Origin: Paenibacillus sp. CF384
GTDB lineage: Bacteria; Bacillota; Bacilli; Paenibacillales; Paenibacillaceae
Direction: 5' to 3'
DNA length: 64,000 nt
Assembly (NCBI RefSeq): GCF_900106745.1
Contig: NZ_FNNV01000005.1
Location: 62,001-126,000 of the forward strand
Part shown: positions 1-8,798 of the stretch, piece by piece
Layout of the letters: each line of letters begins with the position of its first letter
Numbering within the stretch: the first letter of the stretch is position 1
Program-made: the position numbers and the translations under genes
The notes under the pieces: model-generated
Seen by the model: the letters and a program-made list of their open reading frames with translations, nothing else
Told to the model about the DNA's origin: nothing
Database searches by the model: none

Positions 1-739
1 GAGCTTTTGCATAATCAGCAGCCGCTTCAAATTTCGCTTGATTCTTAGGTTGACCTATATCACCGGATACTTTTACTTCAATTAGATCTTTGGTTCCGTC
101 ACGATAAGTTACCAAAATATCTGGCGTATATAAATGACTAACCTTGCGATAAAAGTATCTGATTCTGAATGGTTCAACTTCAATTTTTATTATCAACTTA
201 TTACTTTCTAAGTCTAGAAAAATCTTATGTTCAAGAGGACTTCTACATTTGGATGCCTTGTCCATCTTATTTAAGTGAATAGTAAACGGATATCCGTCCT
301 CTGTTTTCCCTCTTTTGGGTGGTGATAACCTATCTAACTCTTTCTTTAGCTTAATATCAAGAGACCGTAGATCACTCTCCATTTTTTGAATGTAGGCATG
401 CATTATAATCTTTGAAGTATCAAAGAACATACTATCTTTTTCAGACTTTCCTAACTGTCTTAGCTTTTTCTTCCGTATGGATGAAAAGGGTATAGGTTTC
501 TCCTTACATTCCGTATCAGTAATTGTATATGTTCTTATTCGTTTAGTGTGAAAGATTCGAATAGCATATCTATCCCTACAAAATCCAACTAAATAGTAAT
601 AAGCATGCCTCTTGAAGATATACCAGGGCTCCACTCTTCTATATCTCTCACCACTTGAAAGGCTGTCATAGAGCATATGTATTTGTTTTCTTTTTTGTAT
701 TGCAGTTTCAAATACCTTTATGTCATTTAAAATAGTCAC
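1..739 (-). CDS. WYL domain fused to TnsA-like transposase endonuclease (3' part beyond window)
   Basis: Only the first 246 residues lie in the window. The GTG start at 739 follows AAAGGAGA with 5-nt spacing. Residues 1-75 match the WYL fold (VEPWYIF, then YYYLVGFCRDR, then RIFHTKRI), a ligand- or nucleic-acid-sensing domain, here without a helix-turn-helix in front. Residues 165-246 match the TnsA N-terminal nuclease domain of the PD-(D/E)XK superfamily: E170 in SPLEHKIF, D207 in YTPDILVTYRDG, then E221 and K223 in LIEVK. TnsA makes the 5'-strand cuts that free Tn7-like elements. It reads leftward away from the end repeats at 1031-1566, the usual place for tnsA, and tnsB/tnsC would be expected beyond the left edge. 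Base composition is AT-rich compared with the genes from 1.8 kb on, which fits acquired DNA. The fold assignment is by motif; transposition activity is inferred. Confidence 0.75.
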   Translation of the reverse strand, partial: MTILNDIKVFETAIQKRKQIHMLYDSLSSGERYRRVEPWYIFKRHAYYYLVGFCRDRYAIRIFHTKRIRTYTITDTECKEKPIPFSSIRKKKLRQLGKSEKDSMFFDTSKIIMHAYIQKMESDLRSLDIKLKKELDRLSPPKRGKTEDGYPFTIHLNKMDKASKCRSPLEHKIFLDLESNKLIIKIEVEPFRIRYFYRKVSHLYTPDILVTYRDGTKDLIEVKVSGDIGQPKNQAKFEAAADYAKA

Positions 740-882
740 AAATGTCTCCTTTTGTAGATGTTTGAAGATCAATCCACACGTTTACTATTTATTTCATTAT
801 AATAGAATACTAAAATAGTAGCAGAAGACATTTCATTGTGGGTCATTAGTTTGACCAAGCATATCATGAAAGGATGAGGATA

Positions 883-1041
883 ATGCAGATAATACTTAAA
901 GGATGGATTCACGGCGAGTTTCTAGAGCTCGCCAAGTGCAAAGCGGAATTGTATGAGTACAATGTAGGGAGTGAAGACCTACCAAATTACTGGTACTCCC
1001 CTATTCCACTCGATGTATCAAGTCCTGAACAAATTTGTTAG
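883..1041 (+). CDS. small hypothetical protein, 52 aa, inside the transposon end
   Basis: An ATG at 883 follows AAGGATGAGGA closely and opens 52 codons to a TAG at 1039-1041, which lies inside the first end-repeat copy. The product starts MQIILKGWIHGEFLELAKCK and is rich in acidic and aromatic residues (NYWYSPIP). It is divergent from the WYL-TnsA gene, with 143 bp between the two starts. I do not recognise the family. The good ribosome site favours translation; the overlap of the stop with a transposase-binding-type repeat suggests either a gene of the element or chance. Confidence 0.35.
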   Translation: MQIILKGWIHGEFLELAKCKAELYEYNVGSEDLPNYWYSPIPLDVSSPEQIC

Positions 1042-1566
1042 TGGTAATCGCTGAGCCTGAAACGCAACATAAATTTGCTGTCCCTGAGACAAAAGATTCT
1101 TTCCACCATAATTCTATCTCCTTACTTTTCCAATATATAAAATCCAATTAAGAACACAACATATACAATGTGTTATTCACTATTAGGAAAGGGCAGCATC
1201 AAACATGGCAAAATTACTGTATATTGCGGCACACCTATGTGACCACCACTTCTTTCTGTCAGTATGGCCGTGGGACAGGCGTTCATCGATGCAGTGACGT
1301 CCAAGACAGTAGGTATCATCAAGCAATTACCGCTGCAGGAAGTTAATTTGTGGTAAAATTGACATTTTCCATATCAAGAATTTTTAAACAAACAAAACCA
1401 GCAGCAGCAAATGATGAGGGAAAATAAAGTTTGTTAGTGGAACTTCAGTGTTTATGCGGATTATTAGATTTACTTATATGTGAAAAAACATGGGGAAAGT
1501 TTGTTAGTGACAATCACGCAACCTGAAATCGGAACACAAATGTGGAAATTAAAGTTTGTTAGTCGG
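1031..1566 (+). repeat. Tn7-like transposon end: four copies of an AAAGTTTGTTAGT motif
   Basis: Four copies in the same orientation: 1031-1044, 1420-1440 (GAAAATAAAGTTTGTTAGTG), 1492-1510 and 1544-1566 (ends TTAGTCGG). Copies 1 and 3 also share about 45 bp downstream (AATC, CCTGAAA and AACA blocks), so the end itself seems duplicated, with an azoreductase remnant between the two halves. Tandem transposase-binding sites next to tnsA are typical of Tn7-like ends. The outer boundary of the element is probably near 1566. No target-site duplication could be identified. Confidence 0.55.
1205..1320 (+). pseudogene. FMN-dependent NADH-azoreductase remnant (5' fragment, frameshifted)
   Basis: An ATG at 1205 opens MAKLLYIAAHLCDHH, the characteristic start of AzoR flavodoxin-like azoreductases (MAKVLYITAHP type). 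The frame then shifts, and SVSMAVGQAFIDAV continues with the next conserved azoreductase segment (YSMAVGxAFIDAY type). No later part of the roughly 210-residue family is present. This is a decayed 5' stub lying between two transposon-end motif blocks, so it was probably broken by insertion or deletion at this site. Confidence 0.55.
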
Positions 1567-1584
1567 ATACAGAAAAGAGAAAAA

Positions 1585-1609
1585 CTGCTCGGTGCATCTG
1601 TCGGAGCAG
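1585..1609 (+). terminator. possible hairpin terminator
   Basis: CTGCTC at 1585-1590 pairs with GAGCAG at 1604-1609. A CACCTTTT stretch follows on the plus strand and GTTTTTC follows on the minus strand. The stem is short, so this is a weak call; it could be a leftover of the gene whose stub lies at 1205. Confidence 0.25.
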
Positions 1610-1670
1610 CACCTTTTCCATTACACATATCAATTTTATTGACTTCTGTGCATGGCCGGCCACAGTAACG

Positions 1671-1688
1671 AAAAAAAAAAAAAAAAAA
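1671..1688. repeat. 18-nt poly-A tract
   Basis: An uninterrupted run of 18 A residues lies between the transposon-end region and the alpha-glucan operon. No gene overlaps it. Such tracts vary by slippage and mark a junction worth checking. The rest of 1567-1773 shows nothing I can name. Confidence 0.8.
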
Positions 1689-1773
1689 TTACCCGACCAT
1701 CATTGATCGAGTTTAACTCATCATATTACATCAAACCGTCTTAATAGCTGCTCCGCCTCCTGAAGAGCCGCTA

Positions 1774-1809
1774 CAAAAAACCAGACAACCCGCGGGCTGT
1801 CTGGTTTTC
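1774..1809 (-). terminator. rho-independent terminator of the alpha-glucan operon
   Basis: On the minus strand AACCAGACA pairs with TGTCTGGTT around a GC-rich loop and is followed by a T-run. It lies 4 bp past the stop of the GH13 gene. Confidence 0.85.
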
Positions 1810-1812
1810 GCT

Positions 1813-3432
1813 TTAGTTGATCTGATAGATCCGTGCTTCATAAGGCCGAAGAAGAAGGCCGTCCGCGGCTTCAGCTATCCGTTCCGGATAATTCCGAATA
1901 ATCGTCTCTCCGAGCCTGGCGGCGGCCGCATCCGGGAGACGGCAAAGCGTCTCTTCTTCCGAGATGTTAAGCAGCACAAGCCATTTCAAATCGCCGAGCG
2001 TGCGGTAATAGGCGTAGATGCGCGCATCATCGTCCAGAATCGGCTCGTAGACGCCGTATATCATCACGTCATTTTCTTTTCGCAGTCGGATAAGCTTCTG
2101 GTAGTAATAGAACACCGAATCCGGATCCGCGAGCGCTTGCTTCACGTTGATGTCCCGATAATTCGGATTCATCTTCAGCCAAGGCTGTCCCTTGCTGAAC
2201 CCTGCGTTCGCCGTATCATCCCACTGCATCGGCGTTCGGGAGTTGTCTCTGGCAAGATGAAGCAGGCTTTCGAACACCTCCTGCGGCTCTCTTCCCTTGG
2301 CCACTTCTTCCTGATACTTGTTTTTCATGGCAATGTCGTTGTAATCGTCGATCGAAGGAAAGCGAACACCCGTCATGCCGATCTCTTCTCCTTGATACAC
2401 ATACGGCATCCCCGGAAGCGTGTGAAGCAGCGTCGCGAAGCATTTGGCGGACTCCACCCGGTAGGCCGCGTCATTGCCGAAGCGCGTCACGAGCCGAGTG
2501 TGGTCGTGATTGTTCAGAAACTGCGAATTCCACCCTTTGCCCCACATGCCGTCATACCAGCGCTTCTGGATTTCCTTGAAGCGATGAATATCCCAGTGCG
2601 CCATATAATCGCATACTTCAAAGTGGAATAATGTGTTGAGCTCGCTGCGCTCTTCCCCGACGTAGAGCACGCCGTCTTCCGGCGATACGAACGGAATCTC
2701 GCCGACGGTAAACACATCGTAATGCACCAATACCCGCTCATGCATCTCTTGCAGGTACTCGTGGATGCCGGGATTATTGCCCAAATAGGAAATGACGTCC
2801 GGGTTGTCCGCGTCCGGAAACCCGGCCTGCTTGGCGAGCAGGTTGATGACGTCCATGCGGAAGCCGTCGATGCCCTTATCGAGCCAGAAGCGCATCATGT
2901 TATAGATCTCTTCCCGAACCCGAGGATTGCTCCAGTTCAAATCCGGCTGCTCCGTGGCAAAGGAATGAAAGTAATACTCGCCCGTCCGGTCGTCGAGTTC
3001 CCATGTCGAAGGCGTGAAGTAGGAGCGCCAATTGTTCTTCTCGCTGCGCCAAATGTAGTAATCCCGCTTCGGATTGTCCTTCGAGGAACGGGATTCCTGA
3101 AACCATGGATGCTGATCGGAGGTATGGTTTACGACCAAATCCATGATCAGCTTCATGCCTCGGGCATGGACTTCTGCGAGCAGCCGGTCGAAGTCTTGCA
3201 TCGTTCCCGCTTTGGCCATCACGGATCGATAATCGGAAATGTCGTAGCCGTTGTCCACATCCGGGGATCCGTAGCACGGATTCAGCCAGATCACGTCAAC
3301 CCCCAGGCTGCGGACATAGTCCAGCTTCTCGATGATCCCCTGCAGATCGCCAAAGCCGTCTCCGTTCGTATCGAAGAAGCTGCGCCAATAGATTTGGTAT
3401 ACGACCGCTTCTTTCCACCATGTTTTGTTCAT
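1813..3432 (-). CDS. GH13 alpha-glucosidase, oligo-1,6-glucosidase type
   Basis: Cytoplasmic GH13 enzyme of 539 residues that hydrolyses the terminal alpha-glucosidic bond of short imported glucans. Visible motifs: the metal-binding loop DTNGDGFGD (21-29), MDLVVNHTS around residue 100, nucleophile D194 in GFRMDVINLL, acid/base E245 in TVGEIPF, and transition-state D310 in FLNNHDHTR. The residue after the nucleophile is valine, which in this family is associated with alpha-1,6 rather than alpha-1,4 specificity (threonine there). Isomaltose-type substrates are therefore favoured; trehalulose- or sucrose-type activity cannot be excluded. It has no signal peptide and a normal family length. Last gene of the leftward operon, 13 bp after the debranching-type hydrolase. 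Confidence 0.9.
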   Translation of the reverse strand: MNKTWWKEAVVYQIYWRSFFDTNGDGFGDLQGIIEKLDYVRSLGVDVIWLNPCYGSPDVDNGYDISDYRSVMAKAGTMQDFDRLLAEVHARGMKLIMDLVVNHTSDQHPWFQESRSSKDNPKRDYYIWRSEKNNWRSYFTPSTWELDDRTGEYYFHSFATEQPDLNWSNPRVREEIYNMMRFWLDKGIDGFRMDVINLLAKQAGFPDADNPDVISYLGNNPGIHEYLQEMHERVLVHYDVFTVGEIPFVSPEDGVLYVGEERSELNTLFHFEVCDYMAHWDIHRFKEIQKRWYDGMWGKGWNSQFLNNHDHTRLVTRFGNDAAYRVESAKCFATLLHTLPGMPYVYQGEEIGMTGVRFPSIDDYNDIAMKNKYQEEVAKGREPQEVFESLLHLARDNSRTPMQWDDTANAGFSKGQPWLKMNPNYRDINVKQALADPDSVFYYYQKLIRLRKENDVMIYGVYEPILDDDARIYAYYRTLGDLKWLVLLNISEEETLCRLPDAAAARLGETIIRNYPERIAEAADGLLLRPYEARIYQIN

Positions 3433-3445
3433 CTTGGTGCTCCTT

Positions 3446-5533
3446 TTATTCCAAAATAAGCTCGTAGCCGGTCGTATTCCCGATGATCTCGCATTGGACG
3501 TGATCCTCGGCCGATTCGCGCGCTCGGGTAAGCTTCACGGACAAATGCCCTTCGCCGATTGCAATGCGCCGCGCCGTCAGCTCGTCGAATCCGTCCGGCA
3601 GGAACGGATTCATACGAATTTGTCTCGCCAGCGCATCCGGCGTTATGCCCAGCATGGCCTGCAGGAACACGAACGTGGTCGCGCCGGACCATGCTTGCGG
3701 AGAGCACGTCGTCGGATAAGGGATGGGCTTGCCGGATACTGCCTTGTCGTAGCCGCAGAATAGTTCAGGCAGCCGCTGGTATTCGAAGGACTTGGACGCT
3801 TCGAGCAATCCGGACAGGAGATGCTCGGCTTCTCGCTTCATCCCGAGCCTGCTAAAGCCAAGCAGAATCATGCCGTTGTCATGGGGCCATACGCTGCCGT
3901 TGTGATAGCTCATCGGGTAATAGCCGGCTGCTTTCGTGCTCATGGTACGGACACCGTAGCCGCTAAACATATCCTCGGCGGTAAGTCTGCTGGCCACAAG
4001 CTCCGCGCGGGCCGGATTCGGCAGGCCCGAAAGCAGCAGATGCCCGGGATTGGACGTCACGGAGCGCACCTGTCTCTGCTCCTGATCCAAGGCGACCGCG
4101 TAGAACTGCTCGTCTTCCATCCAATAGGCCTGTTCAAACCTTGACCTAAGCGACTCCGCCTCGTCATCCAGCTTCTTCGCCAGATCGATGTCACCCAGCT
4201 GCCTGAGAATGGGGGCAAGCGCCTTCTTCGCCTGATAGACATAGCCTTGAACTTCGGATAGCGCAATGGGAGATGAAGCATATTCGCCATTGTCGTGCAT
4301 GATGGAGTTGCTGGAATCCTTCCAGCCCTGGTTCGGGAATCCTTTCTCCGCTTCTTGACGATACGTGAGGAAGCCCTCTTCCGCGCCGCCGATATGGCTG
4401 TCGATCCAGGAGAGCGCCTGGATCACATTCGGCTTCAATTCCTCGACAAGCGCCGTGTCTCCCGTCCAGCGGACGTATTCGCCGAGGACCACCAAGAATA
4501 ACGGCGTTGCGTCTACAGAGCCATAATACGGCGAGAACGGCGATTGCTTCGTATTCACCAGCTCTCCGAAGCGGATCTCATGCATGATTTTCCCCGGCTG
4601 TTCATCCCGGGACGGATCGGTCTTCGTCCCCTGATAGGCGGCCAGCGTTCTCAGCGTTCCTTTCGCCTGATGGGCATTCAGCGGAAGCATGAACAACGAC
4701 GTGATGAGGCTGTCGCGGCCAAAGGGCACCGCAAACCATGGCAGGCCTGCCACCGGCGTTTGCCCATATCCCACGTCTGTCAGCAGCATGCGCATATCCT
4801 GGACGCCGCGATTGTACAGCTCGTCGAACAGCGGTACATTCGATGCGACAGCCGTCGTGTCCGCATACCACGTTTCATATGCTTCATCCAGCAGCCGCAA
4901 GCCTTGATCGAAGGTGCGGGCTTCGGAGCTTTGCCCATTAAGCACCGGTGTAATCGTAAAGCAGATCTGCTTGGATTCCCCTGACGCCAAGGAAACGGTA
5001 AAATGAATGCCGCCGCCGGGAGTCGTCTTCGCAGCCTCAGGCCAGTCCCACGCAATATGCGTCTCCCGCAGGATGTCATCCTTGCCCTGATAACGGATGC
5101 TCATCGCGTGATCGCCGATGTCCCGCCCGACGATTTCGCCAACCTCACCGGTACGGTATTTGCGGACGATAAACATATCTTGAAAATCCGCATCGAAAGC
5201 CGCTGCCAAATCGAAGCTTACCGACCGGGGAAAGAAATTCGTCAGCGACACCCGTTCATAAAGAATCCCGTCGTAAATGTAGCGCTCCCGAAGCAGCTCG
5301 ATTGCGCCATCATCTTTGCTGACCTTCATCGATCGAAAGGACGCGCAATAGCTTTTGTCGGCATCGGAGTGAAGAAGCGCGGGCTTCTCCCCGTCTATAT
5401 AGAGCTCCATTCGGCTAAGAAAGCGCGTATCCTGCGTATATAAGCCATGCCCGGCTTCGTCGTTGCCCGTCACGTCGCCGCGGAGATCGGTAAGAAAAAA
5501 TACGTTTCCTTCTTTAATGACTCGGTAGTCCAT
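3446..5533 (-). CDS. amylo-alpha-1,6-glucosidase / glycogen-debranching-type hydrolase
   Basis: The start is the ATG at 5533, after AAGGAGGAAG; an in-frame ATG 42 nt upstream lacks such a site. Product 695 residues. The N-terminal beta-sandwich (about 1-220) carries the LTDLRGDVTGNDEAGHGLY motif of bacterial debranching N-domains. From about 235 an (alpha/alpha)6-barrel region shows GLPWFAVPFGRDSLITS (263-279) and, near the end, SYHNGSVWPHDNG, both conserved in amylo-1,6-glucosidase and GH63/GH133-like enzymes. It has no signal peptide, so it acts on imported branched oligosaccharides. Next to a GH13 1,6-glucosidase, it points to isomalto-oligosaccharide, dextrin or branched glucan use. The exact linkage is inferred. 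Confidence 0.8.
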   Translation of the reverse strand: MDYRVIKEGNVFFLTDLRGDVTGNDEAGHGLYTQDTRFLSRMELYIDGEKPALLHSDADKSYCASFRSMKVSKDDGAIELLRERYIYDGILYERVSLTNFFPRSVSFDLAAAFDADFQDMFIVRKYRTGEVGEIVGRDIGDHAMSIRYQGKDDILRETHIAWDWPEAAKTTPGGGIHFTVSLASGESKQICFTITPVLNGQSSEARTFDQGLRLLDEAYETWYADTTAVASNVPLFDELYNRGVQDMRMLLTDVGYGQTPVAGLPWFAVPFGRDSLITSLFMLPLNAHQAKGTLRTLAAYQGTKTDPSRDEQPGKIMHEIRFGELVNTKQSPFSPYYGSVDATPLFLVVLGEYVRWTGDTALVEELKPNVIQALSWIDSHIGGAEEGFLTYRQEAEKGFPNQGWKDSSNSIMHDNGEYASSPIALSEVQGYVYQAKKALAPILRQLGDIDLAKKLDDEAESLRSRFEQAYWMEDEQFYAVALDQEQRQVRSVTSNPGHLLLSGLPNPARAELVASRLTAEDMFSGYGVRTMSTKAAGYYPMSYHNGSVWPHDNGMILLGFSRLGMKREAEHLLSGLLEASKSFEYQRLPELFCGYDKAVSGKPIPYPTTCSPQAWSGATTFVFLQAMLGITPDALARQIRMNPFLPDGFDELTARRIAIGEGHLSVKLTRARESAEDHVQCEIIGNTTGYELILE

Positions 5534-5600
5534 GGATGCGACTTCCTCCTTCTTCCTGTTCAAGTGTCCATACAAAAAGCAACCGGCGGGAAAAGGCTTG

Positions 5601-6425
5601 TCAGCCTTTCACGCCGGAGCTCGATATGCCTTCGATATATTGCTTCTGAAAAATAAAGAAGAAAATCAAGATCGGTAATGTCGTCAGCACGACCCCAGAC
5701 ATAATAAGCGGCGTATTCTCAAAGAACTGATCCTTCACGCTGTTCAATCCGACCACCAGGACATATTTCGCCGGGTCACTCGTAAACGTGCTCGGAATGA
5801 GGTAGCTGTTCCAGGTTCCGGAGAAGGCCAGAATCGACATGGTAATGAGCGACGACTTGGCAAGCGGAAATACGATTCGCCAGAAAGCGCCCATTTTCGT
5901 AAGTCCGTCTATTCGAGCCGCTTCGATAAATTCATTCGGAATGCTCATGAAAAACTGTCGCAGCATGAAAATATACAAGCATTGGTATAAGAACGGCACC
6001 GTTAATCCCAGGACGGAATTCAGCCAGCCGAGATGGGCCACGTTCACGTAGACCGGAATCAGAATCATATGGTACGGCACCATCATGGAAGCCACCACGA
6101 TCCAGTAGATCAAGTTCTTGCCAGGGAAGTCCAGCTTCGCAAGGGCAAATCCGACCATGGGATTAATGATGAAGTTCCCTAGGATGACGAGCGCCGTGAT
6201 CACGATCGTATTGACAAGCCATTTCGGCACATTATAGGCATCATTGGTAAAGAACAATTGATAATTGGCAAACGACCATTTTGATAACCCTGCCCATTTA
6301 TTGACGTCCTCCAGATGGAGCACCGAGGTGTACAGCGTATAGAGAAACGGAAGGGCAAAGAGCAATCCGAGCACGATCAGGAGCGCATAATTGCCGATCA
6401 GAGTGAGGCTCTTTCTGCTAGTCAT
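5601..6425 (-). CDS. carbohydrate ABC transporter permease, MalG type
   Basis: The start is the ATG at 6425 (MTSRKSL), preceded by AAGGGGTGA, which is also the stop region of the upstream permease; the two genes overlap by a few bases and are probably translationally coupled. Product 274 residues with about six membrane helices and the EAA loop (EFIEAARIDG) that docks onto the ATPase. MalG-type subunit forming the membrane channel with the next permease. No ATPase gene is nearby, so a shared MsmX-like ATPase is expected, as usual for Bacillota sugar importers. Confidence 0.9.
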   Translation of the reverse strand: MTSRKSLTLIGNYALLIVLGLLFALPFLYTLYTSVLHLEDVNKWAGLSKWSFANYQLFFTNDAYNVPKWLVNTIVITALVILGNFIINPMVGFALAKLDFPGKNLIYWIVVASMMVPYHMILIPVYVNVAHLGWLNSVLGLTVPFLYQCLYIFMLRQFFMSIPNEFIEAARIDGLTKMGAFWRIVFPLAKSSLITMSILAFSGTWNSYLIPSTFTSDPAKYVLVVGLNSVKDQFFENTPLIMSGVVLTTLPILIFFFIFQKQYIEGISSSGVKG

Positions 6426-6429
6426 GTGC

Positions 6430-7377
6430 TCACCCCTTTTCATCCAGCAGTTTTTTCTGAAGGAACGTAATAATCAAAATGATGAAGAAGAACAGCACCA
6501 CGGCCGCGCTGCCGTAGCCGATATTCAGATAGCGAATTCCATTCTGATAGAAATAGGTTACGACGGTATTCGTGGCACCCGCCGGAGATCCAAGCGCACC
6601 GTATCTGGAAATGGCGGCAATTTGGTCGAAAATTTGAAAACCGAGGATCGTCGCCACCGAAACGATGAAAAAGGTAATAGGTTTCAAATACGGCACCGTA
6701 ATGTAGCGGAATTGCGCCCACCTGGATGCGCCGTCGATCTGGCCTGCCTCGTATAAGTCCTTGGGCACTTCCTGCAGGCCGGACAAATACACGATCATGC
6801 TGAAACCGCATTGCTGGAAAATAAATAGGATCGCAATGAATACCAGTGCATAATGCGTATCCGCAAACCAGGTCACATTGCCAAAGCCGAACAATCCGAT
6901 AAAGTCGGTCACGAAGGTGCCTTGCTTGAACAGCGTCATGAACACCGTCGTAATCGCGATTTGGGAAGTGATGTACGGAATGAAAAACAGTGTCCTGAAC
7001 AGACCCTTCCCTTTGATCTTTTGATTCACGAGAATCGCCATGATCAAGCCGATGATGGTTTGCAGCGGTACGGCGATGACCACGATTTCCAAGGAATGCA
7101 GAACCGCACGGTAAAATTCATGATCCTGCAGGATCTTCACGTAATTTTGCAATCCAATGAATTTCGCTTGGTCCAATGCAGCGAAGTTCGCGTCCTGGAA
7201 GCTTCGAATAAAGGACTGCAGGAACGGGTAGAAGAACCACCATACCCACAGCACCAGAAACGGCAGGCTGAACAGCCAGCCTACTGATAGATCCGAATCC
7301 AAGACTTTACGCAGCCATGATTGGCTTTCTTTGGTTGTTATCCGCCTCTCCGCGGTTGTATCTCCACCAGCACGCAT
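6430..7377 (-). CDS. carbohydrate ABC transporter permease, MalF type
   Basis: Starts at an ATG 8 nt after AAGGAGGGA; 315 residues, about six membrane helices, with the EAA loop DLYEAGQIDGASRW in the cytoplasmic loop before the last helices. MalF-type partner of the downstream MalG-type permease. It follows the binding-protein gene after an intergenic hairpin at 7422-7453 that probably lowers expression relative to the binding protein. Confidence 0.9.
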   Translation of the reverse strand: MRAGGDTTAERRITTKESQSWLRKVLDSDLSVGWLFSLPFLVLWVWWFFYPFLQSFIRSFQDANFAALDQAKFIGLQNYVKILQDHEFYRAVLHSLEIVVIAVPLQTIIGLIMAILVNQKIKGKGLFRTLFFIPYITSQIAITTVFMTLFKQGTFVTDFIGLFGFGNVTWFADTHYALVFIAILFIFQQCGFSMIVYLSGLQEVPKDLYEAGQIDGASRWAQFRYITVPYLKPITFFIVSVATILGFQIFDQIAAISRYGALGSPAGATNTVVTYFYQNGIRYLNIGYGSAAVVLFFFIILIITFLQKKLLDEKG

Positions 7378-7421
7378 CCAATTCCCTCCTTGCAGCTAGC
7401 CTCTTGGCTGTAAAAATGAAA

Positions 7422-7453
7422 ACCGTTCCCGCTGCGTATGAAACGGGAACGGT
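7422..7453 (-). terminator. intercistronic attenuator between binding protein and permease
   Basis: ACCGTTCCCG and CGGGAACGGT form a perfect 10-bp stem on the minus strand, followed by TTTTCATTTTT. Its place just after the binding-protein gene suggests partial termination or 3'-end protection, giving excess binding protein over permeases. Confidence 0.7.
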
Positions 7454-7467
7454 CTGCTGTGCGCTTC

Positions 7468-8715
7468 TTACTTGAATTGTTGTTGAATCGCATCCAGGAT
7501 TTCCTTCGGCGATTTTTTCGCCCCGCCGAGGATCGTAGCTTCGATTTGATTCACAAGCTCGTCCTTGAATTTCTTCGTTTCGGCCGGATAAGCAAAGTCG
7601 GTTGCCGTTTTCAAAGCCGGCTCGACGGATTTGAATTCCGGATTTTCTTGGAAATATTGCGGCGTAAGCGTCTTGACGGCGGAGTTGCTGCCGTTCTTCA
7701 TGAACGCCGTTTGCGTTTGATCGTTCGTCATGTAATAAGCCGCTTGCAGAGCCGCTTGCTTATCTTTCGCATCTTTCAGTACGACGTATCCGTCCGCGAT
7801 CATCGTGCTGCCCTCCGTCGTTCCTTTTGGAATCGGAAGCGTGACGTATTTCAAGTTCGGAGCCGCATCCTTCAAGAAGCCTTTATACCAGTAACCGCCC
7901 GTCGTCATGGCCGCTTTGCCGTTCGCGAACACTTCGCCGTCCCAGCCGAAGCCAAGCGATTTCGGCGTTACGGCTGCGCCGTCCTTGTACATATCGAAAA
8001 TCTTTTGAAGTCCGTTAACGTTCGCCTGCGAGTTGATCGCTTTGCCATTGTCCCAGCCGCCGCCGTAGCTCTTCACATAGTTGGTGATATGGTACGGATC
8101 AATGTTGATGACGATGCCATGCACATCCTTGGTCGTCAGCTTCTTCGCCGCCGCTTCCACTTCATCCCACGTGGTCGGGTACGCGCCAAGGCCCGCTTTC
8201 TTCCACATCTCTTCATTGATGAAGAACATCCCCGGTATTACGCTGCTTGGCAGCCCGTATTGCTTGCCGTCCACTTTCCAAATGTCGTTCGCGGTAGAAA
8301 CATAACGGTTTACATCCACGCCGGCAGGACCGATCAAATCGTCCAGCGGAGCGAACAAGCCTTTCGTGATGTATTCATAAGAGCCTTCGTTCGTCGTTTT
8401 AATGAAATCGGGCGCTACGCCTGCTGCGATTTCACCCGGAAGCGTATTCCAGAATTGATCGCTGCTCGGATACTGCTTGATCTTAAGATCGATGTTCGGG
8501 TATTGCTTGGAAATATTGGAGGCGGCATCCTGATAAATTTTCAGATCCTCCGCGGTTCCCCAGAAGCCCATCGTCACCGTCGTTTTTTTGCCGGTATCCG
8601 GCGAAGCTTGTCCGTTATCGCTCGCGTTGTTGCCTTTGCTTCCGCAGGCAGCCAGCACGACAACCAAACAAATCATCAGCAAAATCGCTGATCCAGCCCT
8701 CAATTTCTTGCTCAT
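7468..8715 (-). CDS. sugar ABC transporter substrate-binding lipoprotein
   Basis: Family 1 extracellular binding protein of 415 residues. The signal peptide is MSKKLRAGSAILLMICLVVV with lipobox LAAC (lipidated Cys24), so it is membrane-anchored outside the cell. After a Ser/Asn-rich linker the mature protein shows the fold-typical VTMGFWG start and segments such as YGLPSSVIPGMFFINEEMW. AAAGGGGA precedes the ATG. First gene of the five-gene transport and hydrolase operon, downstream of yesM/yesN-like regulators that probably sense the same sugar. The ligand is not readable from sequence; alpha-1,6-linked glucans are inferred from the hydrolases. Confidence 0.9.
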   Translation of the reverse strand: MSKKLRAGSAILLMICLVVVLAACGSKGNNASDNGQASPDTGKKTTVTMGFWGTAEDLKIYQDAASNISKQYPNIDLKIKQYPSSDQFWNTLPGEIAAGVAPDFIKTTNEGSYEYITKGLFAPLDDLIGPAGVDVNRYVSTANDIWKVDGKQYGLPSSVIPGMFFINEEMWKKAGLGAYPTTWDEVEAAAKKLTTKDVHGIVINIDPYHITNYVKSYGGGWDNGKAINSQANVNGLQKIFDMYKDGAAVTPKSLGFGWDGEVFANGKAAMTTGGYWYKGFLKDAAPNLKYVTLPIPKGTTEGSTMIADGYVVLKDAKDKQAALQAAYYMTNDQTQTAFMKNGSNSAVKTLTPQYFQENPEFKSVEPALKTATDFAYPAETKKFKDELVNQIEATILGGAKKSPKEILDAIQQQFK

Positions 8716-8798
8716 TCGAGTATCCCCTTTGTCTGTCGTATTATTTGCTCTCTAAGCATAAGGGTTGGTCTTCACGATCAAAATCATTCAAATCGGCT

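Noticed and set aside
1480-1668. 62-codon open frame
   Set aside because: Built from the transposon-end motif copies, weak start context and no protein-like pattern.
2722-3459. 245-codon open frame on the plus strand
   Set aside because: Shadow of the GH13 gene, whose catalytic residues are all in place on the minus strand.
7438-8691. 417-codon open frame on the plus strand
   Set aside because: Exactly antisense to the binding-protein gene, which has a lipobox signal peptide and family motifs; the antisense product is Arg-rich and motif-free, with no ribosome site.
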